A DNA stretch of 62,308 nt from Hypsibius dujardini (GCA_001579985.1 LRSR01009810.1:1-62308), one strand, 5' to 3'; counted from the stretch's first letter, positions 1 to 13,514 are shown. Program-made: numbers and translations. The notes: generated by a model not told the origin, from the sequence alone.

Positions 1-1
1 C

Positions 2-38
<37 letters not shown>

Positions 39-58
39 GCCTGTCTGCCTGTCTATCC
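1..58. repeat. (CTGT)n microsatellite
   Basis: Tandem CTGT units run from the window edge to about base 52 and then degrade. The tract is cut by the window start, so its true length is unknown. Similar TGTC/CAGA tracts occur at 28.65 kb and 42.77 kb. From here to base 761 I see no gene. Confidence 0.95.
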
Positions 59-761
59 GTTTCAAGAGACGGGTATGTACAGGCCCACAGTTCTTGTGAA
101 TGAGCCGGTTGCACAGCCACAGTCGACGAACTCTAGCCGCAACAAGCCACATCAGAGGTCGATAATGGCTTGCGGTTCTCCGAGAAACCTATGCCGAACT
201 CGATTACCGTTAAGTGTACTTACGTTTATGATACATCATAGGGGCGCTCAACATTTTGTAAGTTAACGTATTTTGATTACTGCAAGTGATTTACTAAGGA
301 AGTTCGACGCTCTTTGACGCGATAATTCTAGGGGGGAAAGTAGGTTCGAAACGCCGATTAATCTGCCGAGTACTCGAGTACTGTATATGAAAATTTAGAC
401 GTGGACACATTCAGAAAACGCTGTAACCATTTCCGTGCCTACCCATACGCCCAGCCCATATATTTAGCTTAACGCATGAGGTGGGCTGGGCTTCTACGCA
501 AATGATTGATTACATTATATTTCGGATATTTCTTTGGCCTTTCCTCAGTTTATTCGAAGGGCCTAAAAAACGCACTTCGAAAAACTGTTGCTTTGTTTAA
601 ACAAAGTAGCGAGACCCATAAACACACTTCTGAGGGTCTGGTTGATCTGTCGGGGGGGGGGGAGGTATTAAAACAACGGTATATAATCTCCCGACGACAT
701 CATTCTTTCTTAATATTTCCTCTTTTCCCACCGTTTCATTTTTTTTTGCAAATTCAACACC

Positions 762-3700
762 ATGGCTTCTCGAGACACGTTTGCCTTTTTGATTGTCATA
801 GGTACGAGAACAGTAGGTTATGTTTCTCAGTTCACGCAGATTTGAATCCCTCTGGAGGACTTATAGAAATAAATCTATTTTAAATAATTATACCAAAAAA
901 ATGCTTTAATGTGACATTTTTTTACCAATGGCAAACTCTAAAATTAGTTTAAAAATCAGTCTTACTCGAAATTAATTGAAATGTTTAGATCTTTCCTTTA
1001 GTTTTTCCCAATCAAATCTTTAACAACTTAAACTTTTAGTGCAGTCTTTTCGGAAACTAACAACAAAATTACTGAATATCTAGTGTCTAATTAATAAAAA
1101 TATTAGTATACAGTAATTTAGTTATATATTTTGTTTCGTTGTTTATTTTAGTTTTACGTAATTAATTATTCCAAACAAAAGGATCGGTTCAATTATTTTT
1201 GCGATTTTGCAGGATGGATTTCTGTGGTGATTGCCGATTCCTACGGCAGCAGTTACGGTGCCGCTACAACCGAAGCCCCAGACAAGGGAGGTGATTTTGA
1301 GGGTCCGGGCCGAACGTGCGGTTTGCCGGGATCCGGATCCATCGAATTTTCCTCCAAGAGCTCCACCAACTTAAGCGACGTATTTCCTGTGAAAAAACGC
1401 TCACATTTGGTATTCCCGACGATTGTCGGTGGGACCTTGGCAGTGCGGAACCAGCTGTGCTGGCAGGTATGTAGTATGTACCCTGGTTCATACACTAAAC
1501 CGAAATATTTTAATTAAACTACAATAGAACTTTTAATAACTAACTCGTTGATCTTATTCCTTTTCTTTATTTGTTAGAGTTTTCACAAAAGAAACCAAAA
1601 ACGTTGGTTGCTAAAGATTTTACGGGGAAAAGCAAAAAAAAGGGAAATTCATCAACTATCATCAACGATCAACTAATTACGACTAATAACAAAACTTAAA
1701 TGCTATATGTGTAAAACAAAATGAACATTTCTAGTAGCTAAATAAACTAAACTCAACCATTCCGAGTCAACAGAAGCCTTCCTCGGCATCATTTTTTCTA
1801 AATGGTTCCAATTTTATCACGGTCGAAAACACTTATTTCGCCGTTGTGGTCCCAAGAAATTTCCCTTGGGGAAATTTCACAGTCGATAAAAAAAATCCGG
1901 TAAATTGCGACTTCTCTGACTTTCACAGTACAACAAGCGTTTTCAGAATTCGCTAAAGTGGTCATTTTGTGACTGTACCTAAAATTTAATCTCAAATCAA
2001 TTGTGTTCAGCGTGACTCCATCCCTCGACCTCTGAATGAAATTCAGCTATTGCCAATCGATTTAACATTGAACTTAAGGTAGGATAGCGCCACAAAATTC
2101 CAATTTAAATGAATTCTGAAAATATGGATGTTGTAGGGTGAAATTCAGGGAAATTCAGGGAAGTCCCAATTTCACCGGCATTTTCCCGACTGTGAAATTC
2201 TGCAAAAGAAATTTCGTGGGACCACAAAGGCGCACTAAATTTTCTCGACCATTATAAATGTGGAACTATTTAAAAATATAGTGGCGAGGAATTCTCAATC
2301 TGCTCTTTGAAAATAACCCCTTGTAAGATTTCGCTGATTTTTTGGACCGCCTCAGGTGACGCTCTCGATGGATTTGGGGGATGCAGTCAGCAGCTGCGGC
2401 GGAGCCATCATCGGACCCTCCACTATCCTCACCGCGGCGCACTGCTTTTACCCTGACAAACCGGGCCCGCAAAGCATCTTTGCTAATCAGGTCAGGTCAC
2501 GTGTGTTGTGAGAGCATATTTATACAATTGTGAAAAAACCGGAAAACAGCCTTTTCATTTCGCATAATATTCAGGTAAACGTAAATGATATTTCATGTTC
2601 AGAATCATTAAGTTTGTTATTTTCGTTTTTACTTAAAGAACAATTTCGACAAGTACAAAAATGCGTCCATGATACAAGGTTTGTTTCCGTTCCGGTTAAA
2701 ACATGACGTTCGCATACTTCCCGATTGATTTTGCGATCTTTTCTTCTCTCCCAAATATCCACCGTAAAATTGGCTTTAAAAGGAAAATAAAAAGAACGGT
2801 AGTGTAGTACAGTGCTAGTTCACATTTTTGAAATACTTTCAATTGTGAAATGACTAAAGTAGTCACAAAAGATGTAAGCCCAAAGGAAATGTTATTAATT
2901 GGCCGTTTCCGATATTGCTCGCTTTGTCTTCTTCAAAGTTTAGAGAGTGCGAACAGTGTCAGGCATGGCAAACCGCCTATGGAAAAACAAGCTGATGGGA
3001 CTTTTCCCATGGTTCATTATCTTTCGAATAAGAAGCGTTAATTCGGATTTTAATTAATACATTAAAGCCAGTTAAATTTGGCAAATTTTAGCCAATTCGA
3101 AGTTTGTAAAAAATGGACGTCAACGAGGCTAATGCTTGGTAAACATTGTCCAAAAATAAGGTTACTATCCGGTAGATGCAAAACCATTTACATAAAATAG
3201 CACCGGCAATGCTGGATCTGACCATTGAAAAGTCCCTTGTGAGCCAATCTACACTGTAGTTGGCGCTGCGGCTCCCGAAATATTCAGTCCAAAAAATATT
3301 CCGCAACGGATTGTGAAACATATTACAGGTCACCGTCGTCACCGGCGCATTGAAAAGTGACGCCAGACCGAAGGACGACCCGTCGGGCTGCTCGGAGAGC
3401 TACAGCGTGACCAAGCTCACCCCGCACCCGCAGTACGACCCGAAGACGGTGGAGAACGACATTGCCGTGCTGACGCTGGACCGGGAAATCAGCTTCGTTG
3501 ACAAGCCCTGTCAATGCCTCGTCTGCCTCGAGAATCGCGAGCCGAAAGTGGGCGACCTCTGCCTCATCAGCCGAACGGGACTCGAAGCTTCAGGTGTGTA
3601 TGTGATTTACAATGTATGTACACACGTGGCAAAAACCTCGCGCTTACCGATTTAAGCCACTTCACTCGTTCGTCGCATGGCTGTTGTACAGCCCCGAGTT

Positions 3701-4731
3701 AAAATTCTGAATTCGGTCAGCGCAAGGTTTTTGCCACGTTTATCATACTGTAGCAGGTAATATATGTGTACCGTATTCCGAGCTGACTGAACAGTCTGAC
3801 TAAACACCTGGCTGGAAATGAAGATGAGCTTTCGTTTGATTAATAAGCCTTATCGATGGGCCGGCTCTGTCGGCCCGTCGATGAGGCTATTGGAAGGGGG
3901 CCGTCAAAGAACGAGGTCTTATATAAAATTGCAGAAACTTCTCGGTGTCGGACTAAAACAAATGAGGGAGAATTGTGCAAATTTGAACGGTTGCACAATA
4001 TCGCACTTTAAACTTTTCGGACCCCATCTTTCTTCAGATTCCAGTTATTCGATTTCGATCATCAGAAGACCGATCTTGCTAAAGGCCGCGAAAGGTTACA
4101 AATCCGTTTAAATTTTTCGAATAACCTCAGTAGATGTATAGAATAGACACCTTTCTGTACAGTTCTATATAGTTCATTCATTCCCCCTGGGCTAGCTAAC
4201 CTCAGGTTAAACCCAGTGACACCAATACATATACGAGTACCCATTTCGCACAACAATTTCGTTGATTGATCCTTCTAGCCCTGCGCGACCTCGGTCTTTT
4301 ATGACTGTGCATACAGTTCGCTCGTTACTAAAAGTGTTCGTTTAGTGGACTTTAATTTTGCCATCCCTAGCCATGTCGCTAATGTTAACTGTGCATGTGC
4401 AGAATCGAAGGCCCCCAGCAGGCCGATGAAGTTTGTCGGTGTACCGATCCTGAGGAACATCCAGTCCCTGTGCTCCATGAGCAATCTGGCCACCGACCAA
4501 GCGCAGACCCTGTGCGCCGGCGGAAACGTCGGGAAGGACTCGTGCCAAGGTGACTCGGGCGGGCCACTGGTCTGCTCCTCCCCCCTGGACCAGAACCTAT
4601 ACTCAGCGGGCGTGGTATCGCACGGCATAGGTTGCGGCGGCAACAAGGGCGGCAAATACACCAAGACCAAGTTCTACCTGCCGTGGATCCTCAAAACCGC
4701 CGCACCGGACACCATTACCATCGACAGCTAG
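762..4731 (+). CDS. Secreted trypsin-like serine protease, five exons
   Basis: Predicted secreted S1 (chymotrypsin-fold) endopeptidase of about 340 residues. Proposed exons are 762-801, 1213-1466, 2356-2490, 3329-3593 and 4403-4731; every junction is GT-AG and the reading phase is kept throughout. Exons 1 and 2 together encode a signal peptide ([14 protein letters not shown] then WISVVIA), which is why I chose this start; a TATATAAT-like box lies about 80 bp upstream. A roughly 70-residue propeptide has a Cys (TCGLPG) that could tether it to the catalytic domain. The domain starts at IVGG (exon 2), with catalytic His in LTAAHC (exon 3), Asp in ENDIAVL (exon 4) and Ser in GDSGGP (exon 5). Asp six residues before the Ser ([10 protein letters not shown]) predicts cleavage after Arg/Lys. 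Odd points: the residue before IVGG is Thr, not Arg/Lys, so trypsin-type self-activation is unlikely; the usual Trp after the SV/VS strand is His (VVSHGIG). Substrate and physiological role are not visible. Confidence 0.88.
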
Positions 4732-5803
4732 AACGTCGTTGTGTTGTGCCATTTATATATGAATCGATCCCTTGGAACACCGGGACAGTCCGCTTTTGGA
4801 CTCAAACATTGTTTTAAAAGAAAGAAAAACATCGATTACCCCCCACTTGAACGCTCAATGGGAATGATAAAGGAAAGTTAGCAGAACTGCTAACTAAGCT
4901 CGAAAAAAGTTTATTCCATTCCGAAATCAGAATTTCTAACACTTTTTTAGCTTTATCGTTTTAACGGGAAGTCGCAGCCATAAATCCTTGATTTGAAGGC
5001 TGCGATTTTGAATAGCTATCGAAATAGTGCAAACTTTATGTAATCGGACCATACACATCTAATAAAATTTTCAAAATATGTTGAAATGGGCGCATCAGAC
5101 CTGGTGAGAAAACCAAAAAAGGTCAAGGTTTGCAAACTCACCCTAGTTTCATTAACAATAATGAATTTAGATGAAAATAAACATCTCTGGCCAACAGGCG
5201 CGACGATCTGGCAAGACATTTCAAAGGTTTCAATGCGCCGGATTCCCCTTAAAACCATGAAGGTTCCGTTCATGACGCGTCACATCTTAACTGATCATAG
5301 AGCGCCGTCGCTTTTAACAATACAGAAAAAAAGTAGGTGAGCAAACCGACACTGCGGGCTGTACCCTCAAGAAAAGCGGAAGATAATTACTGTCGCAAAA
5401 ATTCGGGTCAAAATTCATTCATATACCGACCGTTGCAATGCACTGCTCCAAGCCGCGGCGTTTGTTTCGCTGCAATGATCATTCTATCGCAATGATATCG
5501 AGCATCACGCGGCGCGACAGGTGCAGGGAGCTGATTTATCGATTTAGATTCGAGTTCGAGTTAAATATTCTTGTAAAGTTCGATCGATTGATTGATTCAT
5601 TTGATGACCGATTCTCAGAGCTATCGTGCACAATAGCTCAAAGTGACTCTCAAAACTCTAAAAACCTCATTCGCGAAAAAATGGATGAGTGCCCGAAACA
5701 GAAGCCATATTACCCCATTGAATCTCCATACTAATCCGCTGACATAGTTATCCTAAAGATCTCTTTTCGCCTGTCTGTTCTTTCATCCTCCCGACGATTT
5801 CAG
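4732..5803. other. Intergenic stretch, no gene seen
   Basis: Between the two protease loci. Only short open frames without splice or domain support. A possible first exon of the second protease-like locus should lie near the right end, but I could not identify it. Confidence 0.5.
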
Positions 5804-7516
5804 CAATCAGCGTCTTGGTCTCCGGTCTAGAGGCTCAGGATTGTAATGTTCTGCCCTTTATTGACAGTGAACAAGCGAGAATTTCCGTCTCATCATAAAG
5901 GACTTCCACACAAGGATAAGCTTTACCGAAGCCAAATCTCCAAGACGAGCACGGCCAATCGACAGGACGGACATGAACTGCTCAAAAGAGCCCTCACTGT
6001 GGCACTGACCATCGTGGGTGGCTCCGTTTTCCTGGAAAACCAATTGTACTGGACGGTAAGAGCCGATCAACCTCTGCACGAAGATAATTTCCATTTCTCA
6101 ACCTATTCAGAACCTTTCCACACAATATTGTGCTGCTGTGGTTAGGCTGAAAGATAAACCTTCTTTTTTCCGTGATATCCGCTGGGAACGTGTTGAGATA
6201 CATTGAATCGAAATTAAATGACGGCGGATACCTTGCATAAATGTTTTTTTTTCAGTGAAATTTAAAAATCGGAAAACGTTGCTGGATGATTCTATTTTCC
6301 CTTTTTTGGACTGCAAAATTTATTCGACTTTTAGGAAGAAAATTAATTTCTTCTTTCTGATTTTGATCGATCCCTGTTGGGATCGATCACCAGATTCGTA
6401 CGCCGGTGAGGGTGGAGTTATCAGGCAGTTTCCATTCACACAACAAACTGGCGGGTGACTTTGAAGAAAATGATCCACAGTTTCACCAAAAATGACTGTG
6501 AGATACGGTTCTCGTGATGCCTTTCGATTCCAAGGTGAATTTGAGTAGTTTGAAAGTGTCAAAAGTCGTCAAAAAACCCTTTGTAAAATCAATTTTTTCC
6601 ACCCAAAACAGGGAAAACAAAATTCTCCAATGTTTTCGGAGATCGGAACTTTGCCAAAAAATTTTACGAACTTGGCCTCATGAAATAAATTTCACAATTA
6701 TTCCCTAAATATTGAAGTAATATAAAAATAATTTGGAGAAATTTTGAAACCAACGGATGAAAATGCCGCCAAAGGTCGGTATCGTTGTTTTATTAATAAT
6801 TTTGCCATAATGATATCGCAGGCCACGGTATACTTTGACGTCGGGATGGAGACGTACATCTTCGGCGGGGTGATAATCGGGCCGCACATGGTGCTCAGCA
6901 CGGCGCAGTGCTACGTCGACGAGGGCATCCACGCGTCGCCCTCCAACATCAGCGAGGTGGTCGGGCTGCCGTCCTCCGACACAAACCACATCACTGAGAC
7001 CAGCTGCGCCGACGTGTGCGACGTCAAGCGCAACGGCCTCCATTCATAATTCAACCCCGGGGTAAGGCGAACTAATCTAAAAAAGCTAGACTGAAAAACT
7101 AAAACTAAAACTGTTAGAAACTAATTTCTGTTTTGTAGTTTTTCACTCAACCAAAACAAAGTGAAACTCAATCTTTTAGTTACTAGGTTAATCGGGAAAA
7201 ACTAAAAACAATATTAGTTAGTGTGGTGGCAAGACCTTACCTTGAATATGAACTAGTCATAGGCATACCTCTTGTCAGTCGCAGATGTTTTGAGATGACC
7301 AAACGATCAAGTATTGAAAGGAATACTTTTCTTGTTGTCGCCTTGCGTATTTTTACTGCATGAGTGTAGGCATAGGTATATCACAGGCGGCACGACTAAA
7401 TTTGGAAAAGCTTCGTCCCAGAACTTGCCAGTTGTCAGCGTGCCTGAAGAACCTCGCCCCCAAGCCCGGCGAAGTCTGCATCACCACCGGACTCGGCGCG
7501 GAATCCACGGACTATT
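5804..7516 (+). pseudogene. Serine protease homologue, catalytically dead, likely pseudogene
   Basis: Three protease-like exons can be read: about 5804-6055 (signal-peptide-like AISVLVSGLEAQ, then after a frame change a propeptide and TIVGGSVFLENQLYWT), 6822-7061 and 7387-7516. Junction phases agree (0, 0, then 1) and match the phases of the intact gene upstream. The active-site His is replaced by Gln (LSTAQC against LTAAHC), and the block that should hold the catalytic Asp aligns as AARLNLEKL with the Asp missing. An in-frame TAA at 7047-7049 lies where the intact gene has a Gln codon (HS-stop-FNPG against HPQYDP). No GDSGGP exon was found before the Tc1 remnant at 8.6 kb. The frame change in the first exon could instead be a tiny intron of about 34 bases (near 5863-5896). 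Intron positions differ from the upstream gene, so this is not a recent copy. A non-catalytic protease homologue is possible, but the stop argues for a pseudogene. Confidence 0.75.
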
Positions 7517-8639
7517 GTAACTGTATGAGGCTATATTTTATTCTAAAAAAATTGTGGAATCAGGCAATGCCAATTAACATAGGTTTATTATTTTCAAAGT
7601 TACGTTTCTTGTCAGATTGGGCTCACGAGAGGCTTAAACCGTAGCTGGCGACGTGACCTTGGATGCCGATTAACTAGGAAATAATAAATTCGAAACAAAC
7701 TTCTCCGTCAGCTCAACTTCGAGGCCAAGGAATCTCGCACTGGCTAAACTTGGCCGGCATTCCTTAAGCGAATTTGGGTAATAAATTCAGAAATTTGTCA
7801 GAAAAGAGAGATTCTGCCTCAAATCTATAAACATGAGCTTTTCTACATAGTACATCTAATTGATTAGTGTAAAATATTAAACAGAAATATATAATTTAAA
7901 TTGGGTGAAGGCAATAGAAACCCTCGGCTTACATTTTTTTGACAAAATGTGTTTTTGATGTGTTTTGGTAGAGCGGAAAGACACCATCATTTCGAGCGGC
8001 CGGTTACACAATCCGAGCTATTAGGCACTAAGTAACATAACAGTAAGTAATGGTCACAGCCCAGTAGTGGAAAAACACTTTGTCGAGAAAATAGCGTCCA
8101 AAAATTCTAAACTTCAAAATCGATAACTTCACTCGCATCCTTTATGAAGACTTCATGGCCTTCATGGTCTTCATGGCTTCATGGCCCTCCTCAAAGGTAA
8201 CGCGGTGGGGCAGTAATTCCTTCTCTCCTTCCGGCTCTTTGAGCTTTTGAAGTCTACTGATAAACAAAGCACTTTCGGATCACTTAAGAAGCCATGGTCA
8301 ATTCAAAAATAAAAGGCGCAGCAATTTTAGTTTGACTGTCTTCCAGCAACTTACAGCTGCGTTTGCAACAGCTTCCGGCGGAAGTCGGACCACCCTCATT
8401 TGGTGTAAACATTTTTTACAAGAATCATTGGAATCAATTACTAAATTATATATATACACTTATTTAAAGACAACTAGCTACAAGACTAGTGGGTGATTCG
8501 AGTACTACCGCTAGCGACAACTTTTCGGTTATGTTTAGGAATACCATCTTAAAAGGTTGTACAGTATTCAGGAATTCCGATTTCAGTCCACAATTTCATA
8601 ACAGTGACTTCAATGTCGAATAATTTCTGGATGTTATAG
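7517..8639. other. Gene-free stretch after the protease relic
   Basis: AT-rich with many stops in all frames. I looked for a missing serine-active-site exon and saw none. A short tract near 8150-8190 repeats CTTCATGG units. Confidence 0.5.
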
Positions 8640-8975
8640 TGTTCCAAGTCTATTCTTGTTCAACCCCCAAACGTTCTCAATCACGCTTAAGTCCGGGCTT
8701 TTGGCAGGCCACACTGGAGGAATGATCCCTTCTTGCTAGAAGAACGATTGCATTTTCTTCGATGTATGAATGCTGGCACAATCCTGCTGAAACGTCTTTT
8801 CGAGACAGTTGTTCCTTTTCGAGGTACGGCACTTGATATTCCGTCAAAAGGGATTAATACTTCTCGGAATCCAGCGTCATGACCTGTCCGTATTCTTCTA
8901 TCCGCGGAATGACGCCGGTGATGTTAACCAGACGAACTGGACTCTCATAAGAAATCATTCCCACAACATGACTGA
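8640..8975 (-). mobile_element. Tc1-type (DD34E) transposase remnant
   Basis: Read on the minus strand, this holds the C-terminal part of a Tc1/mariner-superfamily transposase: a stretch like GVIPRIEEYGQVMTL, then QQDCASIHTSKK with the second catalytic Asp, then WPAKSPDLSVIENVWG with the catalytic Glu. The spacing between that Asp and Glu is 34 residues counting the stop, i.e. DD34E. It is dead: in-frame stops occur after MTLDSEKY and MQSFF, and the frame changes just before QQDCA. I did not find convincing terminal inverted repeats. Confidence 0.82.
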
Positions 8976-9914
8976 CCCACAGATGATTGAGCCTGGAACC
9001 TGTAGCTCTGGTTGAAAGCGGCTCTATCCTTTCCCTATATAAATCTGAAAGAAAGAAATCAATCTATTTATCAATCAACTATCATTCATAGACATAGCAT
9101 ACTGCTTAATCAATCAATAAATCAATCAACAGAATGGCTAATACAGTGCACACAAAAATTGCGTTAATCAATAAATCAATGAATCGATTGTACACCGCAC
9201 GGTGCTTTTTAAGCCGAAATAACCCCTGATTTCTCGATGGGAATTCATTAATACAACAGGGTGGTCTAAGTTTACATCAAAACTGGGTAGTCCGACTTAC
9301 CGCCGGAAGCTGTTGCAAATCAATGTGACGTTATGACAGTAAAACCCAGCATTAGAGTTTAGTTTTATTTGCACAACACCAAAACCAAGGACGAGCGCAA
9401 CGCCGGCGTGGACGAAATAGCCGTGAAACGGTCCAAAACCTCCATGGAAAGCACACAATACTAGAACAAGGGTCACAACAATGAAGGGATGCTCGGTAGG
9501 TTAAAAATAAATCACCGATCGCGAACTTGTGAAAAAATAATTGAATGGAAACCAAATCTTATACAAACAGTAAGCCGGAAAAGCCGGCACGAAATATAAT
9601 GTAGTATGTCTAGACAGTCTGAAGCGGTGATTCGGTACCCGGCCAAGAGTCGTAACATATGCAGGTGTGTCCGGGTGAAAGAAAGAGGGAATGAATCCAG
9701 TTTTAAGCAGATTTAAGCCTAAGTTCGAAATCCTTTCCACCACGAAATCGTTTGCCGAAGGTCTCAGTCTTGCTCGTAACCTTCATGGCCAAACATCCCC
9801 ATAACCGAAGGCATTTGGAAAGCCTATTTACATCAATATACATCCCCCACAACTCCTTATCGACAAGGTATGGCACTAAAAGCGCAGCCTTCATAATTGA
9901 AACAGACAACATGA

Positions 9915-11594
9915 TTAAACATGGGAGCCTGCCAGAGCAATTTGTGTCCCCCCGAGATGGCGCTGATCCACAAAGCTGTGCTGGAGAGCCGAGAGTCTTT
10001 CCAACCGTGGCGATGATTGCAGAACATGCGGAAGCTCTCTTTTTGTAAAACCACATAATCGAAGTGGTCGTTCAGGGGCAGGGACACGTCGCAAGAATCG
10101 ACTAATGACCGCTCGATAATGCGGAAATAACAACAGATAGACGAAAGGGGAGTATACGTGTTCCAAAAATGACACGTACACGAAAAACCGAACAATAGGG
10201 ATGGTAAATGAAATTTGCAGCACAGCAAAGACGGCGGAAGGACCGCTGATTATAATAGTAAGGAACACAACTGCCATGCTCGCTAATACCTTGCTCCAAA
10301 CGATACCAGCAGGGTGTCTTCTTCGGCCAACGAAAGGTCGCGGGACTGGAACGATCGTGTTCAGGCGATTATTATCCGGCAGTGGTACAGCCAACGTATT
10401 CGTGGCAACTCGACCACGTAAGAGCCGCATTTTGGTTGCCGTTCCAATTATGAGGATTCGCATTTGACTTGCAAAAATGAAGGGCAACACAATGGGGCCT
10501 TTGGCCATGTACCAAAATGGGAAGCCGGCGTGCTTCGGGAAGAAGATTTTTCGGTGACTGCACGGGATTATTTTCATGTCGTACCAGTACAAGATGTCAC
10601 CTGCGGGAATGGCAAAGGTGAAATGTATAGAGCTGTTTAGTTTTTTTTGCTAAGGAATGCTACTAATTTTAAGTAATTCGGTTCGTACGACTGCTAAAAG
10701 AAACGACTTATTTCAGCTTTTAAAATTAAGAGATTGATCGACTCAGTTAAAACTAGTCTTTTGTCCCACTAGTTTTTTCGAAACTCAATCTAACCAAAAC
10801 TTTTAGTTGTCTTAGTTTTAGCTATGAAAAATCTACTTATGAATAATGTGAGCAGAATTCCATTCTTATTAATTTTCTAGCCCGGATAGTTACTGAGCTA
10901 ACGTGCATGTAAAACTGGTCTAGTTTAACTTTTGATAATTAGAGAATAGGATTTAGTTGAATCTAGTTTTGCTGCAACAGTTTTATGTAAAATCAAGTTA
11001 ACTAAAATTTGAAGACGTGAAGGTTTTACCCATAAACATTAATCTGGCTATAATTTCAGCACAATTTAGTTTTAATTAATTTTATTTCGTTCATTGTTTA
11101 CCTGCAGCCACAATGAGCAGAGAGCCCATCCAAATCGGCCCTAAGATAACTAAGAGGACTCTCCATTGAGTAACATTCGTACGATAGTACACAGGGAATT
11201 CCACCGATAGCCAGCGATCAAGGCTGATGCAGAGGATGGAGAAAAGCGTTGCACAATAGGCGAAGTGGGAAAGTGCAATGCCAAGAAGATTGGTGAGGGC
11301 AACAACTGGGACGGTGAGAGTTTGGTAGCGAAGAATGACGGCCGAAATGTTAGAAAAGCCAGCAAGGAGAGAACTGAGGGCGAGGGAAACGTGGAAGGCG
11401 ACGTAATGATCTTTGTGCTGCCAGTACCTGAAGATGGTCAGGTTCAATAGCTGTGTGAGGATAATGAACGTACCTAGAAGTAAGGGGGGCAATTGAGAGG
11501 CTGTCTGCTCTGCCGGAGTTAGGGTACAATTTTCAGTCCTATTTGAAAAGTCTTGGAATAGCCCCGCCGAGAGGTTCCATACAATTTGAGCCAT
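9915..11594 (-). CDS. Rhodopsin-like 7TM receptor R1, block A copy
   Basis: Two-exon G-protein-coupled-receptor-like protein of about 392 residues. Exon 1 is 11594-11102 (ATG at 11594), exon 2 is 10600-9915; the intron is GT-AG, phase 1, and falls just after TM4 in VAAG. N-glycosylation-like NRT precedes TM1. TM1 contains LLNLTIF; TM2 (HVSLALSSLLAG) lacks the usual Asp; TM3 ends SLDRWLSVEFP, a DRW variant of DRY; TM4 has the Trp (GPIWMGS); PCSH in the second extracellular loop supplies a Cys; TM5 has KGPIVLPF; TM6 has SGPS; TM7 ends YSPFVYLLLFPHYR, with SP-x-x-Y replacing NPxxY. The ligand is unknown. It heads a minus-strand row of related receptors and is intact. Its closest relatives in the window are at 35.4-36.8 kb and 43.5-45.2 kb. 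Confidence 0.88.
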
Positions 11595-13514
11595 TTTTTC
11601 AAATTCAATTTGCGTAAAAGGAAAGCCACGGAAAATATAGTTCGTATGAAGTGTTTTCGTTCAACGTCTTTATAAGAGGGTAAAAAGGTCTTTCGTCAAT
11701 TTCACAATATATCCTGCTGGTTGTTTATTCGGCTGTTCCTCCAATGCCGGGCATAAGTAATAACCTACCAGGTGAATATTCCCTTCAGAAAGTTTAGGGA
11801 GCACCCGTTCCCATTCTTTTTAATGAATTTGCAAAATTAACGACTCCTAAAAGGATTGGGCCATGGAATTTTAATCTCGCTGGCAATCCCTCAAATCATG
11901 TGAGTGCCTGCTTGTCTACAGTGCACAACGTTCTTCACACGACAGGCTGGGGAATACTGAATTGCTCTAATACGCAATAAAAAATGAATTGTAGAGCAAT
12001 CATTATTGAAATGACCCCCGTTTTTCTGAGAAAAACCGTTGCCGTTGGGCATATGGAGTAACGGTAGGCTAAGGGCAGAAGTTAGGGAGCGGTTGAGAGG
12101 CTGTTACTTTAGAGCCAGCAGGCAAATTAGAAAAAGAGAGTTACGTCCTCATAGGGATGAATATGCGCTGTCCCGTTTTCGAGCGACTTTTAATTCATAC
12201 TAACTCAATGTTAAAGAAAACCTTGTCCATGAAAACTGTTTCCCGCAATGGCCTCTAGGAATTTCTGTAGTATTCAGTCACATTCACTTTTCGACTAAAC
12301 ATCGGACACCTTTTTTAATACATGAACATCTGCCCGTCCCCAATCCGACTATTATGATATTGTGCTGAGAAGCGGTCAATCGAGGGTCAGCTTGGTCAGC
12401 TTGATTCAGTCCAAAATGAGGGATATAAAAACCCACGCCTTCTGTAGAAACATTAGACAGCTATCGAGATCGTTTTCACTTGAAAAAAACGTGGAAATAT
12501 GGTGACTGGAATTCTGTCGGATTTTTGTCAAGTAACAACTGACTAAAGTATCTTCTCTTAGTTTAAGGCAACACAGCAACCATCAAAATCGGTTGAGTCA
12601 GTGAAATCATTCAAACGAGCTTGGCGTGATAACTCAAACAGGCTGTCATTATTGACATTGGCCGTTAGAGGGTTAGGTGAAAATTTTTGAGAACTTCAAT
12701 GGTTATTATTACATCGAAATTTGTACACAAAAAATATCGAGTACATGCAAATATGAAGTGCTTTGATTTCAGATAAATACATGTACAAGTAATTTACCGG
12801 GTTCGAGGATGTTTTTGATGCTTTGAAATCAAGCTTAATTCTACATCTAGGGGCTACAAAATGTGTTCCAATAGCTAGATTATTAAACTCGTTGTGGCCT
12901 TGGTATGTAATATTTTGTGGACTCAAGTAGAAATTGTTCGTGGCCCAGCGCAATATGGAATAGTGTTATTTATTCGCACGTTTTAGTTTCAACCTGATTT
13001 TATTACTGTGACAGCCCAACACCTTGGGAGCAGTCTTATACCAAAATGGTAGCCAGTAAACAGTACACGGGGATGCTATGCACGGCGACGAGAAGAGCAT
13101 TGTTTAAAAAACAATTTTAATGACAAAATCTTGCCGAATTTTGTCAGGTAACTAGGCACTGTATCCCTCGTCAAGGCGCCCGTTCCATCAAATCTTTTTT
13201 TTTGCTGCCTCATTGTGGCGGGCTATCCGAAATACGTTTTTGTTTTCTGAAACGAACTATCTTTTTGGTGGCAGATGAAGGTGTGACCTAAACCTTTACT
13301 AAGATCGGGTCTCGCATTTTCCGTGGTGAAGATTAAATTTCATTTTTTGGCCTGAAGTGAATGCTCACATGGAAAGACGCTGTAATAACAAAAAGCCGAT
13401 GGGATCAATAGTGACCAAAAAATTATGGTTTGTAAGTTTGTCTCAAAGCATTCCCGAACCCGGTAATAGTTACACCTTTAAGATTGGGACATTTCTAGAA
13501 TCTCATCGACAATC
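11595..13514. other. R1-R2 intergenic spacer, block A
   Basis: No gene seen. The spacer aligns with the equivalent spacer of block C (about 45.2-46.4 kb). About 500 bp of it (roughly 12,075-12,570) is missing from block B, where a foldback element sits instead (37,340-38,748). Likely holds the R1 promoter. Confidence 0.7.

Noticed and set aside
506-883. 125-codon open frame overlapping the protease 5' end
   Set aside because: Only its last part, read from ATG 762 in the same frame to the donor at 802, is used as exon 1; the rest is low-complexity and untranslated.
4299-4670. Minus-strand 123-codon frame over the protease last exon
   Set aside because: Shadow of the real plus-strand exon, which has the GDSGGP motif.
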